A DNA stretch of 64,000 nt from JAWKOK01 sp963765875. Lineage in GTDB: Bacteria > Chloroflexota > Anaerolineae > Caldilineales > Caldilineaceae. Location: the NCBI GenBank assembly GCA_963765875.1, contig CAVXYK010000010.1:186001-250000 (forward strand), in the 5' to 3' direction. Position numbers and translations under genes: made by a program. Positions 44,557-53,994 of this stretch are shown here, in pieces; the stretch's first letter is position 1; each line of letters opens with the position of its first letter. A model generated the notes under the pieces. That model saw nothing but the letters and a program-made list of their open reading frames with translations, made no database searches and was not told the origin of the DNA.

Positions 44557-46465
44557 TCAATCAAACTGGAACCAGACCGTCTCCATCATTTGCTCGGCGA
44601 GCGCTTCGGCCCCAGCATTCTCATTGACGAGTTTTTCCAAGGCTGACCAGCCAAAGTACGCTCTTTCATCAATGCCCATCGGCCGCGCATCTCTGAATGC
44701 TTGCGACATCGGCCCACGCAGTTCGGGGGGCAACGTCTCCCAGTAGTCAATCTCCTCGGCCACGGACCGGCGAGCGGGGATGCTGCGCACCGGCCCAATT
44801 GGCCGTTGCCGGCTCAGGTACGTCAGCCATCTCCATACAGCCAGCGGGTTGTCGCTGCTCCGACTGATCACGCCGCTGTTGAGTTGAAGGGGCGTGGGAC
44901 CGCCGGCTAAGTTGCCATCCACAGTCGCCTGCAACGGCAACACGCCCACATCGCCAATTTGACCAGTGTGTTCATAGAAGGCGGGCAGATCAACCCACAG
45001 CGGCACGGTGCGCGGAACTGAAAGCAAATTGACGGCCCAAAAAGCTCGTTCATCCTCGTCCATTGATGCGAAATCGGGCATGTTGCCGTCTTGCGCCACG
45101 ATGGCATAGTACCATGTGAGCGTGGCCGCAAGATCTTCTCGCGCAGAGGTGCGCTACATGGCTGGAGATCGTCTGCCGCACAGCGTTTCGCAAACGCATA
45201 GGCGTAGAGGCTGTGGACGCTCGAATCCAGAAAGCCCCAACTCTCCGACTCTGTGCGCAGCGCTTTCAGTGGATCGGCTTGCGAGCGCACGGCATGCTGC
45301 CAGATCTGGGACAGATAGTTCTCCGGCGAAAGAGTCCCAACTTCAAACGACGGCTCGTCGAAATAGACGAGCCGCATCTCCGCCGAAAGTGGTAGAGCCC
45401 AAAGCCGTCCACGCCAGTGTGCGGCAGCCAAGATATGGTCATAAAAGTCTTCGATCTCCACCTTAGGATCCGTCTCCGCCAATGATGTCAGATCGTGGAT
45501 ATGGGCCGAAGCTATCAGTGACGGCGCGGGTTGCAGGTAGGCGCCGTCGACCATGGTGAGCATCTCACCCGTCTCAATGGGCAATTGGGAAAACGGCACG
45601 ATCTCAACGGTGATGCCCGGGTTCTGCACTGTGAAGTCGGCGGCACGCGCGTTTCAGGAGGACGGCGATTTCATCCGGCGCAGCAAAGCGGATCGCGGCT
45701 GGCCGAAGATGGGCGTTCAGCTCAGTTGCCAGACGTTTCCAGAAGAGCGGTGAAGGCCTGCCCGCACCATTCAGGCCGATGAGGCGGGGTGAGGGGATGC
45801 GCAACTCACCCTCAACCGCGGTGGCGTCATAGTCGGAACTGAGGACCAATGTGAATGGCCGACGGCCCTCGACACAGCCGTCTTGACAGAGCGTTTCAGA
45901 TCTGGACAGTGACAAACTCACCGATCATCGCTTCCCACTCGCTGTCGGCGTGGTGCAGTCGAAGCTTGCCCCACGAATACGAATGTGTGAGTTCGGGACC
46001 CCAGAAACTGGGATCAGATCCCGCGTGAAGCAGGCGAGCATCGCTGCGCCGGAAAAATGCCTGCCGATGGATGGGCGATGAATCCATCATGGACGTCAGC
46101 GTTGCCCAGACGTAATCACCCTGTTTTTCGAGATGGGTCACTTCGATGCTTTTGGCCTGAACCAAGTCCCGGGCAAGCCAGATCTGGCTTGCCCGCCAGG
46201 CCGGGTCTTCCTCCTGCATAGAGAAGAAGATGGTGTCATCGCCGGCGTTGACAGCGCGCTTTTCCGCTTCAACGTAGAGTTCGACGGCACGCAACAACTC
46301 TTCATCGGCCGTCTGGGAGGTTCGATACAGGAGTGCAAGGAGACAGCCGCCAAGCAGGAAGAGTAGAGCCAGCATCCATAGCCGGCGCTTGTTGGCCCGA
46401 TCAGACGAAGGCTTCGCTCTCCCCTGATCGCTATCAGGACTGGTCCACTCAAACTCTGTGCTCAT
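44557..46465 (-). pseudogene. membrane-anchored solute-binding protein fusion, frame-slipped
   Basis: About 635 codons across three slips (near 45905, 45640, 45135). The N-terminal 200 codons (MSTEFEWTSPDSDQG; one membrane anchor RRLWMLALLFLLGGCLLALL; then a domain ending WGKLRLHHADSEWEAMIGEF) run straight into SRSETLCQDGCVEGRRPFTLVL and a family-1 binding-protein part: GITVEIVPFSQLP, ALPLSAEMRLVYFDEPSFEV and ENYLSQIWQHAV. The end is ALAEQMMETVWFQFD. Reading the parts as one gene is inference; two overlapping genes is the alternative. No permease is linked. Confidence 0.65.
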
Positions 46466-46626
46466 GGGCAGCTTTCGAGCGAGCGCATGAGGCGCCGGGG
46501 GGCCGGACACCAGCGGGATTGATGATTGCGCGTTCGTACCTGGTGGTTCGTTGAGGTAATTTTTGATATCTGTAAGGTGGGGAAACCTGCCCTACGCAAG
46601 TCGTCAAACTCTTTTTTCACGAACGC

Positions 46627-47466
46627 CTATTTCAGATACGCTTCCACAACATCACGTTCCAGACTGAGGCCAAGCCACTCATCCTCGCCCGGTCCATCGT
46701 AGATCAACGTGTACGGACCGGAGAAGCCGGCGCCTTTGGCCAGCTCCAGACACCGTATGTAGTCATCCCGATCGAACTCGGTCTGTGTCTGGAAAGAACA
46801 TTTGGCATGGCAAGATTCGGCCAGCGGCAAGATGGCGGCCAATTCATCATACTTGGTCGGGCCGGACCAGTTGCCGAAATCAGCGCAAAGGCCGACGCGT
46901 CCGTTCAGCGGCTCCAACAAGGCATGAACTGCTTCAGATGTGGAGAGCAGCGTATGCCAGTTTTCGGTCATCAGCCGCAAACTGCTGCCGGCCAGGTTGG
47001 CGTCGATGTATCCAGCCAATCGCTCGAAGCCGGCGCGACTGCGGGCAATGCTCTCGTCATTCGGAGCCGACTTGCCTGCGCTGACGCGTGCCTTGCCTGC
47101 GCCCAGTGCCGCCGCCGTCTCCAACCAGCCCTCTGTCCACGCCAGATCTTGTTCAGCACTCTCCGGATCGCTGATATCGCCGCCATCGATGAGCAGGGAA
47201 AAGAGCTCCACGCCGGCGTCAGCCAATGCAGCGCGCAACGACGCAAGATAGTCGGGATCGCATGTCGGCAGATGGAAGTGACAGATTTCAAGCGTTCGGA
47301 TGCCGAAATCGGCCAGGCGCGCGGGCAACTCGAGCAACGGTAACGCATCCGGATCGACACGAAACACAGCCGGATCACTCTTGGGACCGTAGATTGGCGG
47401 ACGGCCCAACGTGCGGTGCAGGCTCCAGGTGGAGACGGAAAGACGGGGATGCTGTACTTCGGGCAT
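46627..47466 (-). CDS. sugar phosphate isomerase/epimerase-like TIM-barrel protein
   Basis: A 279-residue xylose-isomerase-like TIM barrel: PRLSVSTWSLHRTLGRP, LADFGIRTLEICHFHLPTCD, GVELFSLLIDGGDISDP, LRLMTENWHTLLSTSEAV (Glu ligand), VGLCADFGNWSGPTKYDE (Asp ligand) and ESCHAKCSFQTQTEFDRDDY (His ligand). Starting at 47466 gives the conserved N-terminus. It may interconvert ketoses or inositol derivatives, in keeping with the nearby Gfo/Idh/MocA genes; substrate unknown. Confidence 0.82.
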   Translation of the reverse strand: MPEVQHPRLSVSTWSLHRTLGRPPIYGPKSDPAVFRVDPDALPLLELPARLADFGIRTLEICHFHLPTCDPDYLASLRAALADAGVELFSLLIDGGDISDPESAEQDLAWTEGWLETAAALGAGKARVSAGKSAPNDESIARSRAGFERLAGYIDANLAGSSLRLMTENWHTLLSTSEAVHALLEPLNGRVGLCADFGNWSGPTKYDELAAILPLAESCHAKCSFQTQTEFDRDDYIRCLELAKGAGFSGPYTLIYDGPGEDEWLGLSLERDVVEAYLK

Positions 47467-47514
47467 GGCAAGTACTCCTTCGTTTGACCAACCACAGTTT
47501 GGCCAACCATTGTA

Positions 47515-47765
47515 GACTCCGCTGCAAAAAGAGACTTCTTGACACAAGTGACTCTACTGCAAAAAGGGATCCAGACACGAATTCACACGAATCATCACGA
47601 ATTTTCTCCCTGGGGCGACGACGCAATTCGTGCTAATTCGTGTCAAGAAGAGACTTTTTGCAGCGAACTCACGAGTGTCCACGAAATCACCCGAATTGCG
47701 TCGTCGCTCTGAAAAGAAGATTCGTGCAAACTTGTGTTAATTCGTGTCAAGCTCGTTTTTTTTGC
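47515..47765. repeat. nested intergenic palindromes, copy 3 (diverged)
   Basis: Built from the same words as 19020 and 23239: GACTCTACTGCAAAAAGGGATCC, ACACGAATTCACACGAATCA, TTCGTGCTAATTCGTGTCAA and GACTTTTTGCAG. A further unit, ACGAAATCACCCGAATTGCG to TTAATTCGTGTCAA, follows. It fills the interval between the isomerase and MBL genes. Confidence 0.75.
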
Positions 47766-47769
47766 GATA

Positions 47770-48627
47770 TCACGTGAACGAATTGTTGCGCTCAGCGAAC
47801 CATCGCTCGCCGGACCGCAGAACTTGATAGGGTTGCCCCAATGCTTCGCAAGTCTGGATGAATAGATCGGGGGATGCCGTATTGAACTCGAACATCTCGA
47901 AGTGGCATGGGATGACCAGCTTGGCGCCGATTTCGCGGGCCAACGTGGCCGCTTCTGCGCCATCCAGATTGCCGGCCACGCGCCGCTCCGGCTTGCTGCC
48001 GTTGATGGGCAGGATGGCAACGTCGATCTGCCATTGACGCAGCGTCTCGGCCATGCCGGGGTACAAGATCGTGTCGCCGCTGTGATAGATCTTCCACGAT
48101 CCGCACTCGACGATAAGTCCCAGGTAATGATAGCGCCCCTGATCGTCTCGATCCAGCTCTTCATGGGCGGCGGGAACACCAGTTAGTCGAAAACCGTGCA
48201 TTTCCACCGATGAGCCGACATCGATGGGCGTGAGCCGACCCCGGTCGGTGTCAAGCCGTTGTGCGGCAAAGTCCTGGTTCGCGGCCGGCACGACAATCGT
48301 CAAATTCTGGTTGACCGCCATCAGCGGCGTCAACGTTTCGGCGTCCAGGTGGTCGGTGTGGTTGTGGCTGGATGTGACCACATCGATGAAGTCTAGGCGA
48401 TCCGGCGCAATCACGCGCTCGGTCATGCGCACGTGTGGCTTGTCGGTGGTTGCGTATTTTTTCGTCAATGAGTCGGAAAGATATGGGTCAAGGAGCAGGT
48501 GTCGGCCTTGCCATTGTACCAGGAAGCCACTCTGGCCCAGCCACCGGATGTGGAGCTGATTGGGCAGGGTGCGACTGACCATGACATCGTTGAGAAGAGT
48601 TGAATCCTGTTGAAGTGGCGTAATCAT
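47770..48627 (-). CDS. MBL-fold metal-dependent hydrolase (UlaG-like)
   Basis: A 285-residue metallo-beta-lactamase-fold hydrolase: IRWLGQSGFLVQWQGRHLLLDPYLSD, the metal motif TSSHNHTDHLDAETL, IYHSGDTILYPGM and KLVIPCHFEMFEFNT with the last His. This set is typical of L-ascorbate-6-phosphate lactonase (UlaG)-like enzymes, but the subgroup is broad. ATG at 48627 is preferred to one 34 codons upstream. Confidence 0.82.
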   Translation of the reverse strand: MITPLQQDSTLLNDVMVSRTLPNQLHIRWLGQSGFLVQWQGRHLLLDPYLSDSLTKKYATTDKPHVRMTERVIAPDRLDFIDVVTSSHNHTDHLDAETLTPLMAVNQNLTIVVPAANQDFAAQRLDTDRGRLTPIDVGSSVEMHGFRLTGVPAAHEELDRDDQGRYHYLGLIVECGSWKIYHSGDTILYPGMAETLRQWQIDVAILPINGSKPERRVAGNLDGAEAATLAREIGAKLVIPCHFEMFEFNTASPDLFIQTCEALGQPYQVLRSGERWFAERNNSFT

Positions 48628-48789
48628 ACGCGGATCATAGCTGATCGGAGCGAGTTTGCAAAACGACTCAGCCGATAGACCATATCGCTTTGAAATGAAT
48701 GGCGCCACCGCGTGCGTCGCATGCTTCAAGCAGGCTGTATTCTCAGAACGCGGTTGACGATTTTGTGAGAACCGGTCTTGAGTGAGTGG

Positions 48790-48839
48790 TTATCAAAAAG
48801 CGCCGGCAGGGCATGTGCCCTGCCGGCGCTTTTTGATAA
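48790..48839. terminator. perfect 24-bp-arm palindromic terminator
   Basis: Arms TTATCAAAAAGCGCCGGCAG... (48790-48813) and complement (48816-48839) with a two-base centre TG. A runs on the left and T runs on the right make it a good rho-independent terminator in both directions. It ends nine bases after the stop of the Gfo/Idh/MocA gene read minus. Confidence 0.8.
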
Positions 48840-48847
48840 TAAGAAAT

Positions 48848-49911
48848 CTAGTCCTCGATCTTCACCTCGCCGCCGATCTCCTGGCTGCGATAGATGGCGT
48901 CCAGAATCTGCTGGACCTGGAGCGATTGCTCTGCAGGCACAGGCGACGGCAGATCCTCGGCCACGGCTCGCGGCAAACTCGACGCATTCCAGCGCGTGCG
49001 GTTCCATGGTGTCGGCGGTCAGTTGCAACGACTTGTTGTAGAACTGGCGTGTGTCGAAATCAGAACTCATGATCTTGCCCTGGGGCCAGTGTGAGCCGCC
49101 TTCGGTGCCGTAGAGCCACATCTGCATATCCTCGCCCGGCGTGTCGTGGTGCAGCAGCCAACTCACCTCCAGGATGAGGGTGGCGCCGTTGTCGAAGCGC
49201 ACGAATGCGGCGGCGAAGTCCTCCACGTCCATGTCGTTGGGCACCGGCGTGTTTCCCCATTGGCTGAACGAATCGTCGCGCATGGCCAGCGGCGCCTTGG
49301 CCACGCCGCTCACGGCCACCGGCTTGGGATTGCCCATGAACCAGAGCGTCAGGTCCAGGATGTGGACGCCGATGTCGATGGTGGGGCCGCCGCCGCTGTT
49401 CTTCTTGTAGATGAAACCGGGGCGAACCGGGATCCAGCCGCGGCGCAGCATCCAGCTGCGTGCGTGGTAGATGTCGCCCAGCGCGCCGGTCTCGATCTCG
49501 GCCTTCATGGCTCTGGAATTGCCCTTGAAGCGGAAGTGCTGGGCGGTCATGAGCTTGCTGCCCGGACGCATCACGCGCAGCGATCATGCGTTTGATGTCG
49601 GCCGGCGTGGGGGCCAGCGGCTTTTCGCAGATCACATCCTTGCCTGCTTCCATCGCTGCGATGGCCAGCTCAGTGTGATACATGTTGGGCGTGCAGACGT
49701 CGATGATGTCGATGTCAGGATCGTTGATGATGTCGCCGGCATTGGTGGAGAGTTTGGAGACGCCATACTGCTCGCCCCACGTCTCCAGCATCGGGGCGAC
49801 TACATCGCTGCCCGCGACGACTTCGGCCAGCTCGGATGCCGCCCAGCCTGGCATGTGCGTTTTGGCAATGCCGCCAACGCCGATGACGCCGACCTTGAGA
49901 ATGTCTGACAT
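48848..49911 (-). CDS. Gfo/Idh/MocA family oxidoreductase, two frame slips
   Basis: About 355 codons. The Rossmann start LKVGVIGVGGIAKTHMPGW and DVICEKPLAPTPADIKRMI (catalytic-site Lys of the EKP motif) come first. After a slip near 49580, KAEIETGALGDIYHARSWM and TIDIGVHILDLTLWFMG (His ligand) follow. After another near 48965 the tail EVKIED ends at 48848. Such enzymes use NAD(P) to oxidise sugars or inositols. The terminator at 48790-48839 closes the unit. Confidence 0.85.
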
Positions 49912-50090
49912 GATTGTCTTCTTTCCTTAATATGAAGTTTGGATTAGCTTTGATAAGGGATCGGTTTCAGTTTATCAGAGGTTCTATGGCTTTCCAATCA
50001 TTGTTTTTCTGGCGGGAATGCCGATTCTGTCGCTGAAAAAGTCTTGCCGCCTTCGTGGCGGAAAGGAGAGTCATCTCAGCCACGCAATAT

Positions 50091-50477
50091 TCAGGCCAGT
50101 TCAATGTCCGTCTGTGGAAAATCGTTGCCAACGCACAGGAGGGGGAGGCGCGCCGCCTTGGCGACTGCGTAGGACAGACAGTCGCCGTAGTTAAGCGCTG
50201 CGGGGTGTCTACCTTTGCCGTATTTGCGCCAGGCGCCCACCGCTAGACCAAAGTGCGTTTCTTGAAACGAAACTACTGCAATGCCGGCTTCCGTCAGAAA
50301 TCGTGTCAGTAACGGACGAGCATCATCTTCCAAACGTGCCGAAAGTACGATGCCTGTCTCTACCAATGTCGGCGAACCGATGCCAACGTATTCAGCAGCT
50401 GCGATTTTGCCTGCAAGCTTCTCGTATCGGGGCTCTTGAAAAAGGATTGCAATAACGGCCGACGTATCGACGATCAT
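50091..50477 (-). CDS. vapC: VapC toxin (PIN domain)
   Basis: A 128-residue PIN RNase: MIVDTSAVIAILFQEPRY with the first Asp; SPTLVETGIVLSARL with the Glu; then GRHPAALNYGDCLSYAVAKA with the Asp pair and PLLCVGNDFPQTDIE. All four acidic positions are kept. The start codon overlaps the vapB stop (ATGA), the order antitoxin-toxin is canonical. Confidence 0.92.
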   Translation of the reverse strand: MIVDTSAVIAILFQEPRYEKLAGKIAAAEYVGIGSPTLVETGIVLSARLEDDARPLLTRFLTEAGIAVVSFQETHFGLAVGAWRKYGKGRHPAALNYGDCLSYAVAKAARLPLLCVGNDFPQTDIELA

Positions 50478-50746
50478 ACGCCCTCCGGCCCATAGCCGAG
50501 GATAGCTTCCTCTTCTGCCTTCGAAAGCTGTGTGCCGAGCAATTCATCTGGGATTTGTGGCCAGATCTCGTCTTCCAGGAAAAAGAGCAGCGCGGCTTCG
50601 TCGCGAACGGGCGCTGCTCGATGGGCCAACCGCTGACGTCTTTCTTCCAATGCTTTGCGCACAGCTTCCGTCTTTGATTCCCCGGTCATCCGTGTGAGCT
50701 CATTCAGGAGTATGTCGACTTGTTGATTCTTGATATTCAGCGCCAT
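50474..50746 (-). CDS. vapB: VapB-type antitoxin
   Basis: A 90-residue protein with a ribbon-helix-helix start ALNIKNQQVDILLNELTRMT and TEAVRKALEERRQRLAHR, then an acidic tail (EDEIWPQIPDELLGTQLSKA). This is the type II VapB that pairs with PIN toxins (transcription-factor family with SKTEAV). ATG at 50746 is preferred over one seven codons upstream. Autoregulation through the palindrome at 50766-50781 is likely. Confidence 0.85.
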   Translation of the reverse strand: MALNIKNQQVDILLNELTRMTGESKTEAVRKALEERRQRLAHRAAPVRDEAALLFFLEDEIWPQIPDELLGTQLSKAEEEAILGYGPEGV

Positions 50747-50765
50747 GGCGACCCCTTTCTCTAGC

Positions 50766-50781
50766 ATACTGAATGCAGTAT
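50766..50781. promoter_or_regulatory. candidate VapB-VapC operator
   Basis: Palindrome ATACTG-N4-CAGTAT, 20 bp upstream of the vapB ATG. On the minus strand it is preceded by TTTACA and followed by TATGCT, so it lies between plausible -35 and -10 boxes; the spacing (15-16 bp) is short. Confidence 0.55.
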
Positions 50782-50865
50782 TCTGTAAATATTCTTTATT
50801 TCTGCAATTGTATCACACAGGAACTGTTTCATGAAAGCGCATTTTGTCGTAGCGTCATCTGAGAT

Positions 50866-52182
50866 CTATACCGGCTCTGGCAGTATTTCGCCAATATCCT
50901 TGACCGGGCGCTTCATGAACAGGGCGAGAATGGCCAACGCAAAGGGCAGAATCGACAGTACGCTCAGCGCCATGTCGTAGCTGCCGAACATGTCGCGAGC
51001 AATGCCCATTGGCATAGGCCCGAGTGCTGAGGCCGCCACCGAGATGGTCGCGGTGATGCCGGTGATGCTGCCCAAATGCAGGCGTCCGAAATAGGACGGC
51101 CAGACGACGCCGCCGACGGTTCGAATGAGACCCATAAGCGTGCCCAATAGAACACCGTAAGCGATAGTCATCTCCGTGCCCTGGAGTCCCTGCGCCAACC
51201 AGAGTGAGGCTGTCTGAACGAGCAGTGCTGCCGATAACAGAAAGCGAATGGGCACCCGATCGGCCAGAACGCCACTGCCCAGGTTGACGATGGCGGAGGT
51301 GATGGCCATGGGCACGAAGACCGCCGCCGCTGCCGTAGAAGAAAGTCCGTTGTCGGCAAAGATGCTGACCATGTGGAAAGTCAGTCCCGTGAAGAGCATG
51401 GAGATGGATGCCATGCCCGCAGCCACGATCCAGAACGCCGACGTGCGCATGGCCTCCCCAGAAGTCCAGTTTTCCTCAGCTGGGCGGTCGTCCTCTTCCG
51501 GCTCACCGTCTGTATCATCAACGATGCCGTCCGGCACAAGGTCGTAGCGTTCCGGCCGTTCGCCAAACAAGAACAATCCGACAGGGGCCATGATGACAAG
51601 CAACGCAACGCCCAAGGCTACGTAGGTCATTCGCCAACCGAACAGTGGGATCATCCAGTTGATCACGTTGGGGAAACTGGCCAGTCCAAAGGCGGCGACC
51701 ATGATGCCGGAGATGCCTAATACCGTGCCGCGACGACGCACCCACCACTGATTAATGAAGTAGTTGCTGGTCAAGCTCAGGCTGCCCTGGCCTAACATGC
51801 GTAGCAGTACGAATCCAATGAGCAACATGGTTGCGTTTTGCACGGTTGCCATGTAGATGCAAGAGAGCCCAAAGAGCACTGAAATAGCCGCGACCATGAA
51901 GCGCAGCACGCGTTTGTCAATCTGGCGGCCAACCCAGGGCAGCGCCAGTGCTGCGGTCAGCGTACCGGCTGCATAGAGCGTGCTCACCATGCCTCGGCTG
52001 ATGCCGAGATCAGTGATGAAATAGTCGATGAAGATGGAGATGGCATAGGTCTGGCCCGGGCTGGAAAAAATCAGACCGAGGGTGCCTGCAAGCATCACGA
52101 TCCAGCCGTAGTAGAAGGGAACATGGTAGATGATGCCGCGAGTCAAGGAATGGAAGTAGGCGCGTGCTTGGCCGTTGTTCAA
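50866..52182 (-). CDS. MFS transporter (oxalate/formate or monocarboxylate type)
   Basis: A 438-residue protein with twelve predicted membrane segments. It starts at a TTG (52182) with FYYGWIVMLAGTLGLIFSSPG, then the loop WVGRQIDKRVLRF, QWWVRRRGTVLGISGIMVAA (family-specific RGTALG-like motif) and ADRVPIRFLLSAALL. A central acidic loop (DDTDGEPEEDDRPAEENW) joins the halves. This pattern is found in MFS carriers for organic acids. It stands next to Gfo/Idh/MocA genes. Confidence 0.85.
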   Translation of the reverse strand: MNNGQARAYFHSLTRGIIYHVPFYYGWIVMLAGTLGLIFSSPGQTYAISIFIDYFITDLGISRGMVSTLYAAGTLTAALALPWVGRQIDKRVLRFMVAAISVLFGLSCIYMATVQNATMLLIGFVLLRMLGQGSLSLTSNYFINQWWVRRRGTVLGISGIMVAAFGLASFPNVINWMIPLFGWRMTYVALGVALLVIMAPVGLFLFGERPERYDLVPDGIVDDTDGEPEEDDRPAEENWTSGEAMRTSAFWIVAAGMASISMLFTGLTFHMVSIFADNGLSSTAAAAVFVPMAITSAIVNLGSGVLADRVPIRFLLSAALLVQTASLWLAQGLQGTEMTIAYGVLLGTLMGLIRTVGGVVWPSYFGRLHLGSITGITATISVAASALGPMPMGIARDMFGSYDMALSVLSILPFALAILALFMKRPVKDIGEILPEPV

Positions 52183-52231
52183 GAGGTTTGTCCCCGAGAG
52201 TGGATAGGATAACAGAGAGGAAGGAGGAGAG

Positions 52232-52331
52232 AATGGTTAATGGTGAATTGATAACTGTGAACGGTTAATGATGGTTTCTGCGCAGGTGGAACTTCATTGA
52301 CCATTGTGCATTATCAATTCACCGTTAACCG
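52232..52331. repeat. intergenic inverted repeat (GGTTAATGGTGAATTGATAA)
   Basis: GGTTAATGGTGAATTGATAA (52234-52253) pairs imperfectly with TTATCAATTCACCGTTAACC (52311-52330); an extra GAACGGTTAATG lies between them. It separates the MFS and Gfo/Idh/MocA genes. Confidence 0.75.
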
Positions 52332-52332
52332 T

Positions 52333-53535
52333 TTAGCCGGCTTCGTCCACGATGACTTCCGAGAACTCGCCCGTCTCTTTGTGCTTCAAAATCAACTTGA
52401 GCCGACCATCGGGCATGCGCTCCTGCTTGATGATGGTCTGGCCGTTGTATTCGCCGCCGTGGGCGTTGATGCGCTCGACGCCCGCCCCGCGCCAATCTTC
52501 GATCTCGATCGGCTCCCACTGCTTCGAATCGGCTGAGCGATAGCAGGCGTCCATGACCGCGTTGACGATGTAGCCGTCGTAGAATGTTTCCATGGGCTGA
52601 CGACCCTCGTCCATGGAGTCGAACATGTCGGTGAACATGTCGACATAGCCGAGTTCACTGACCTCGTCGCCCACAGGGAAGAGCCAGCCGCTGTCGGATT
52701 CGGCCTTCTCAGCCACATAGCCGCCCTCGCCCTGGCCTGAAACGAAGGTCTCGAAGCCGGTGCGCAGGAAGTGGTTGAGCCAGATGGTGCCTTCCGTGCC
52801 GGCAACCTCATCGCGCAGATCCATGCCGCCGCGGAAGGTCCAACTGACCTCAAACTGGCCGATGGCGCCGCTCTCAAACTTGATCAGCGCGATGCCGTTG
52901 TCCTCGGCCTCGATGGGATGGACCAACGTGTCGGCCCAGCACATGACCTCGACCGGGCGGTTGTCCTTGCCCACAAAATTGCGGATGATCTCGATGCAGT
53001 GGCAGCCCAGATCGACGATGGCCCCGCCGCCGGCCTTCTCAACATCCCAGAACCAAGCGCTGTGCGGGCCGGGGTGGGTTTCGCGCGAGCGCGCCCAGGT
53101 GATTTTGCCCAGCGCGCCGCTCCGCACAGTCTTGAGTGCCTTGAGCGTCTTGGGCGTGTAGCAGAGATCCTCCAGATAGCCGGCGAAGACGCCTGCTTCC
53201 TCGACGGTGTCGAGCATGCGCTTGGCCTCGGTCGCGTTGCGCGCCAGCGGCTTGGTGCAGAGGATGGCCTTGCCGGCTGCCGCGCAGCGCGCCACCAGAT
53301 CCTCGTGCATGTGGTTGGGCAGGCCGATGACCACGCTGTCAGTCTCCGGGTGGTTGATGGCCTCGTTGAGATCGGTGGTCCAGTGGGGGATGTTCCACTC
53401 CTCAGCAAATTCCTTGGCACGCTCTTCGCTGCGCGAATAGACGACCTCGACGCGGTCGCGGTTGCGTTGGCCATGGAGCGTCATGGTGTAGAACATGCCG
53501 ATGAGTCCGGTGCCGAGCATAGTTACTTTGTGCAT
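52333..53535 (-). CDS. Gfo/Idh/MocA family oxidoreductase
   Basis: A 400-residue, intact member. The Rossmann motif is KVTMLGTGLIGMFYTMTLHG; the active-site strand is ILCTKPLARNATEAKRML, with Thr in place of the usual Glu of EKP but the Lys kept; AIVDLGCHCIEIIRNF supplies the His. A lid domain with GTEGTIWLNHFLRTGFETF follows. Likely NAD(P)-dependent sugar or sugar-acid dehydrogenase. ATG at 53535. Confidence 0.9.
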   Translation of the reverse strand: MHKVTMLGTGLIGMFYTMTLHGQRNRDRVEVVYSRSEERAKEFAEEWNIPHWTTDLNEAINHPETDSVVIGLPNHMHEDLVARCAAAGKAILCTKPLARNATEAKRMLDTVEEAGVFAGYLEDLCYTPKTLKALKTVRSGALGKITWARSRETHPGPHSAWFWDVEKAGGGAIVDLGCHCIEIIRNFVGKDNRPVEVMCWADTLVHPIEAEDNGIALIKFESGAIGQFEVSWTFRGGMDLRDEVAGTEGTIWLNHFLRTGFETFVSGQGEGGYVAEKAESDSGWLFPVGDEVSELGYVDMFTDMFDSMDEGRQPMETFYDGYIVNAVMDACYRSADSKQWEPIEIEDWRGAGVERINAHGGEYNGQTIIKQERMPDGRLKLILKHKETGEFSEVIVDEAG

Positions 53536-53569
53536 ATGATTTCCTCTTGGCGCTTGGTGTGGTTTAAGG

Positions 53570-53615
53570 ATAGAACGCGGATGTAGCGGATTGGGCTGAT
53601 CTGCGCGGATTGTTT
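53570..53615. repeat. single arm of the ATCCGCG repeat family
   Basis: TAGAACGCGGATGTAGCGGA and TGATCTGCGCGGATT match the left half of the repeat at 26736; the right arm is missing here. Confidence 0.55.
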
Positions 53616-53649
53616 TCTGCTGAACACAGCCGCAACGAGGCAGGAGAGC

Positions 53650-53994
53650 CTATGTTTCTGGCTGTATTGGTAACAGGTGTTCGATTTGAGCGTACAAGGA
53701 GGGGACGTCGTGTGTTACCGTGGTCCATACCTCTTCCCAGTCAACAGTATCGTAGGCATGAATGAGGTGATCGCGCATTCCGGCAATCAGTGTCCAGGGA
53801 ATCTCATCATAGCGTTGACGGAAACTGGGCGACATGCGTTTGACTGCTTCACCGATTACCAATAGCTGATACAGCACCGAAGACTGAGTCTTGGGGTCTT
53901 CGAGAAAAGCATCTTGGGTCATAGCTCCCAAGAAATCCTGGATCAATTCTGAAGCCTTAGCAATATCGAGCAGAGTCGCTTCGTCTCTGTCCAC
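53650..53994 (-). CDS. hepT: HepT-type ribonuclease toxin (DUF86)
   Basis: A 114-residue helical protein with YQLLVIGEAVKRMS and the HEPN active site GMRDHLIHAYDTVDW (R-x4-6-H, here Arg-Asp-His-Leu-Ile-His with Tyr nearby). HepT is a HEPN RNase that is neutralised by MntA through AMPylation of that Tyr. GTG at 53994 starts one base from the mntA stop. The MntA-HepT order is canonical. Confidence 0.9.
   Translation of the reverse strand: MDRDEATLLDIAKASELIQDFLGAMTQDAFLEDPKTQSSVLYQLLVIGEAVKRMSPSFRQRYDEIPWTLIAGMRDHLIHAYDTVDWEEVWTTVTHDVPSLYAQIEHLLPIQPET

Noticed and set aside
53570..53615. Possible CRISPR-like repeats among recurrent short words
   Set aside because: The words are inverted, unevenly spaced and not separated by unique spacers; no cas gene is present.
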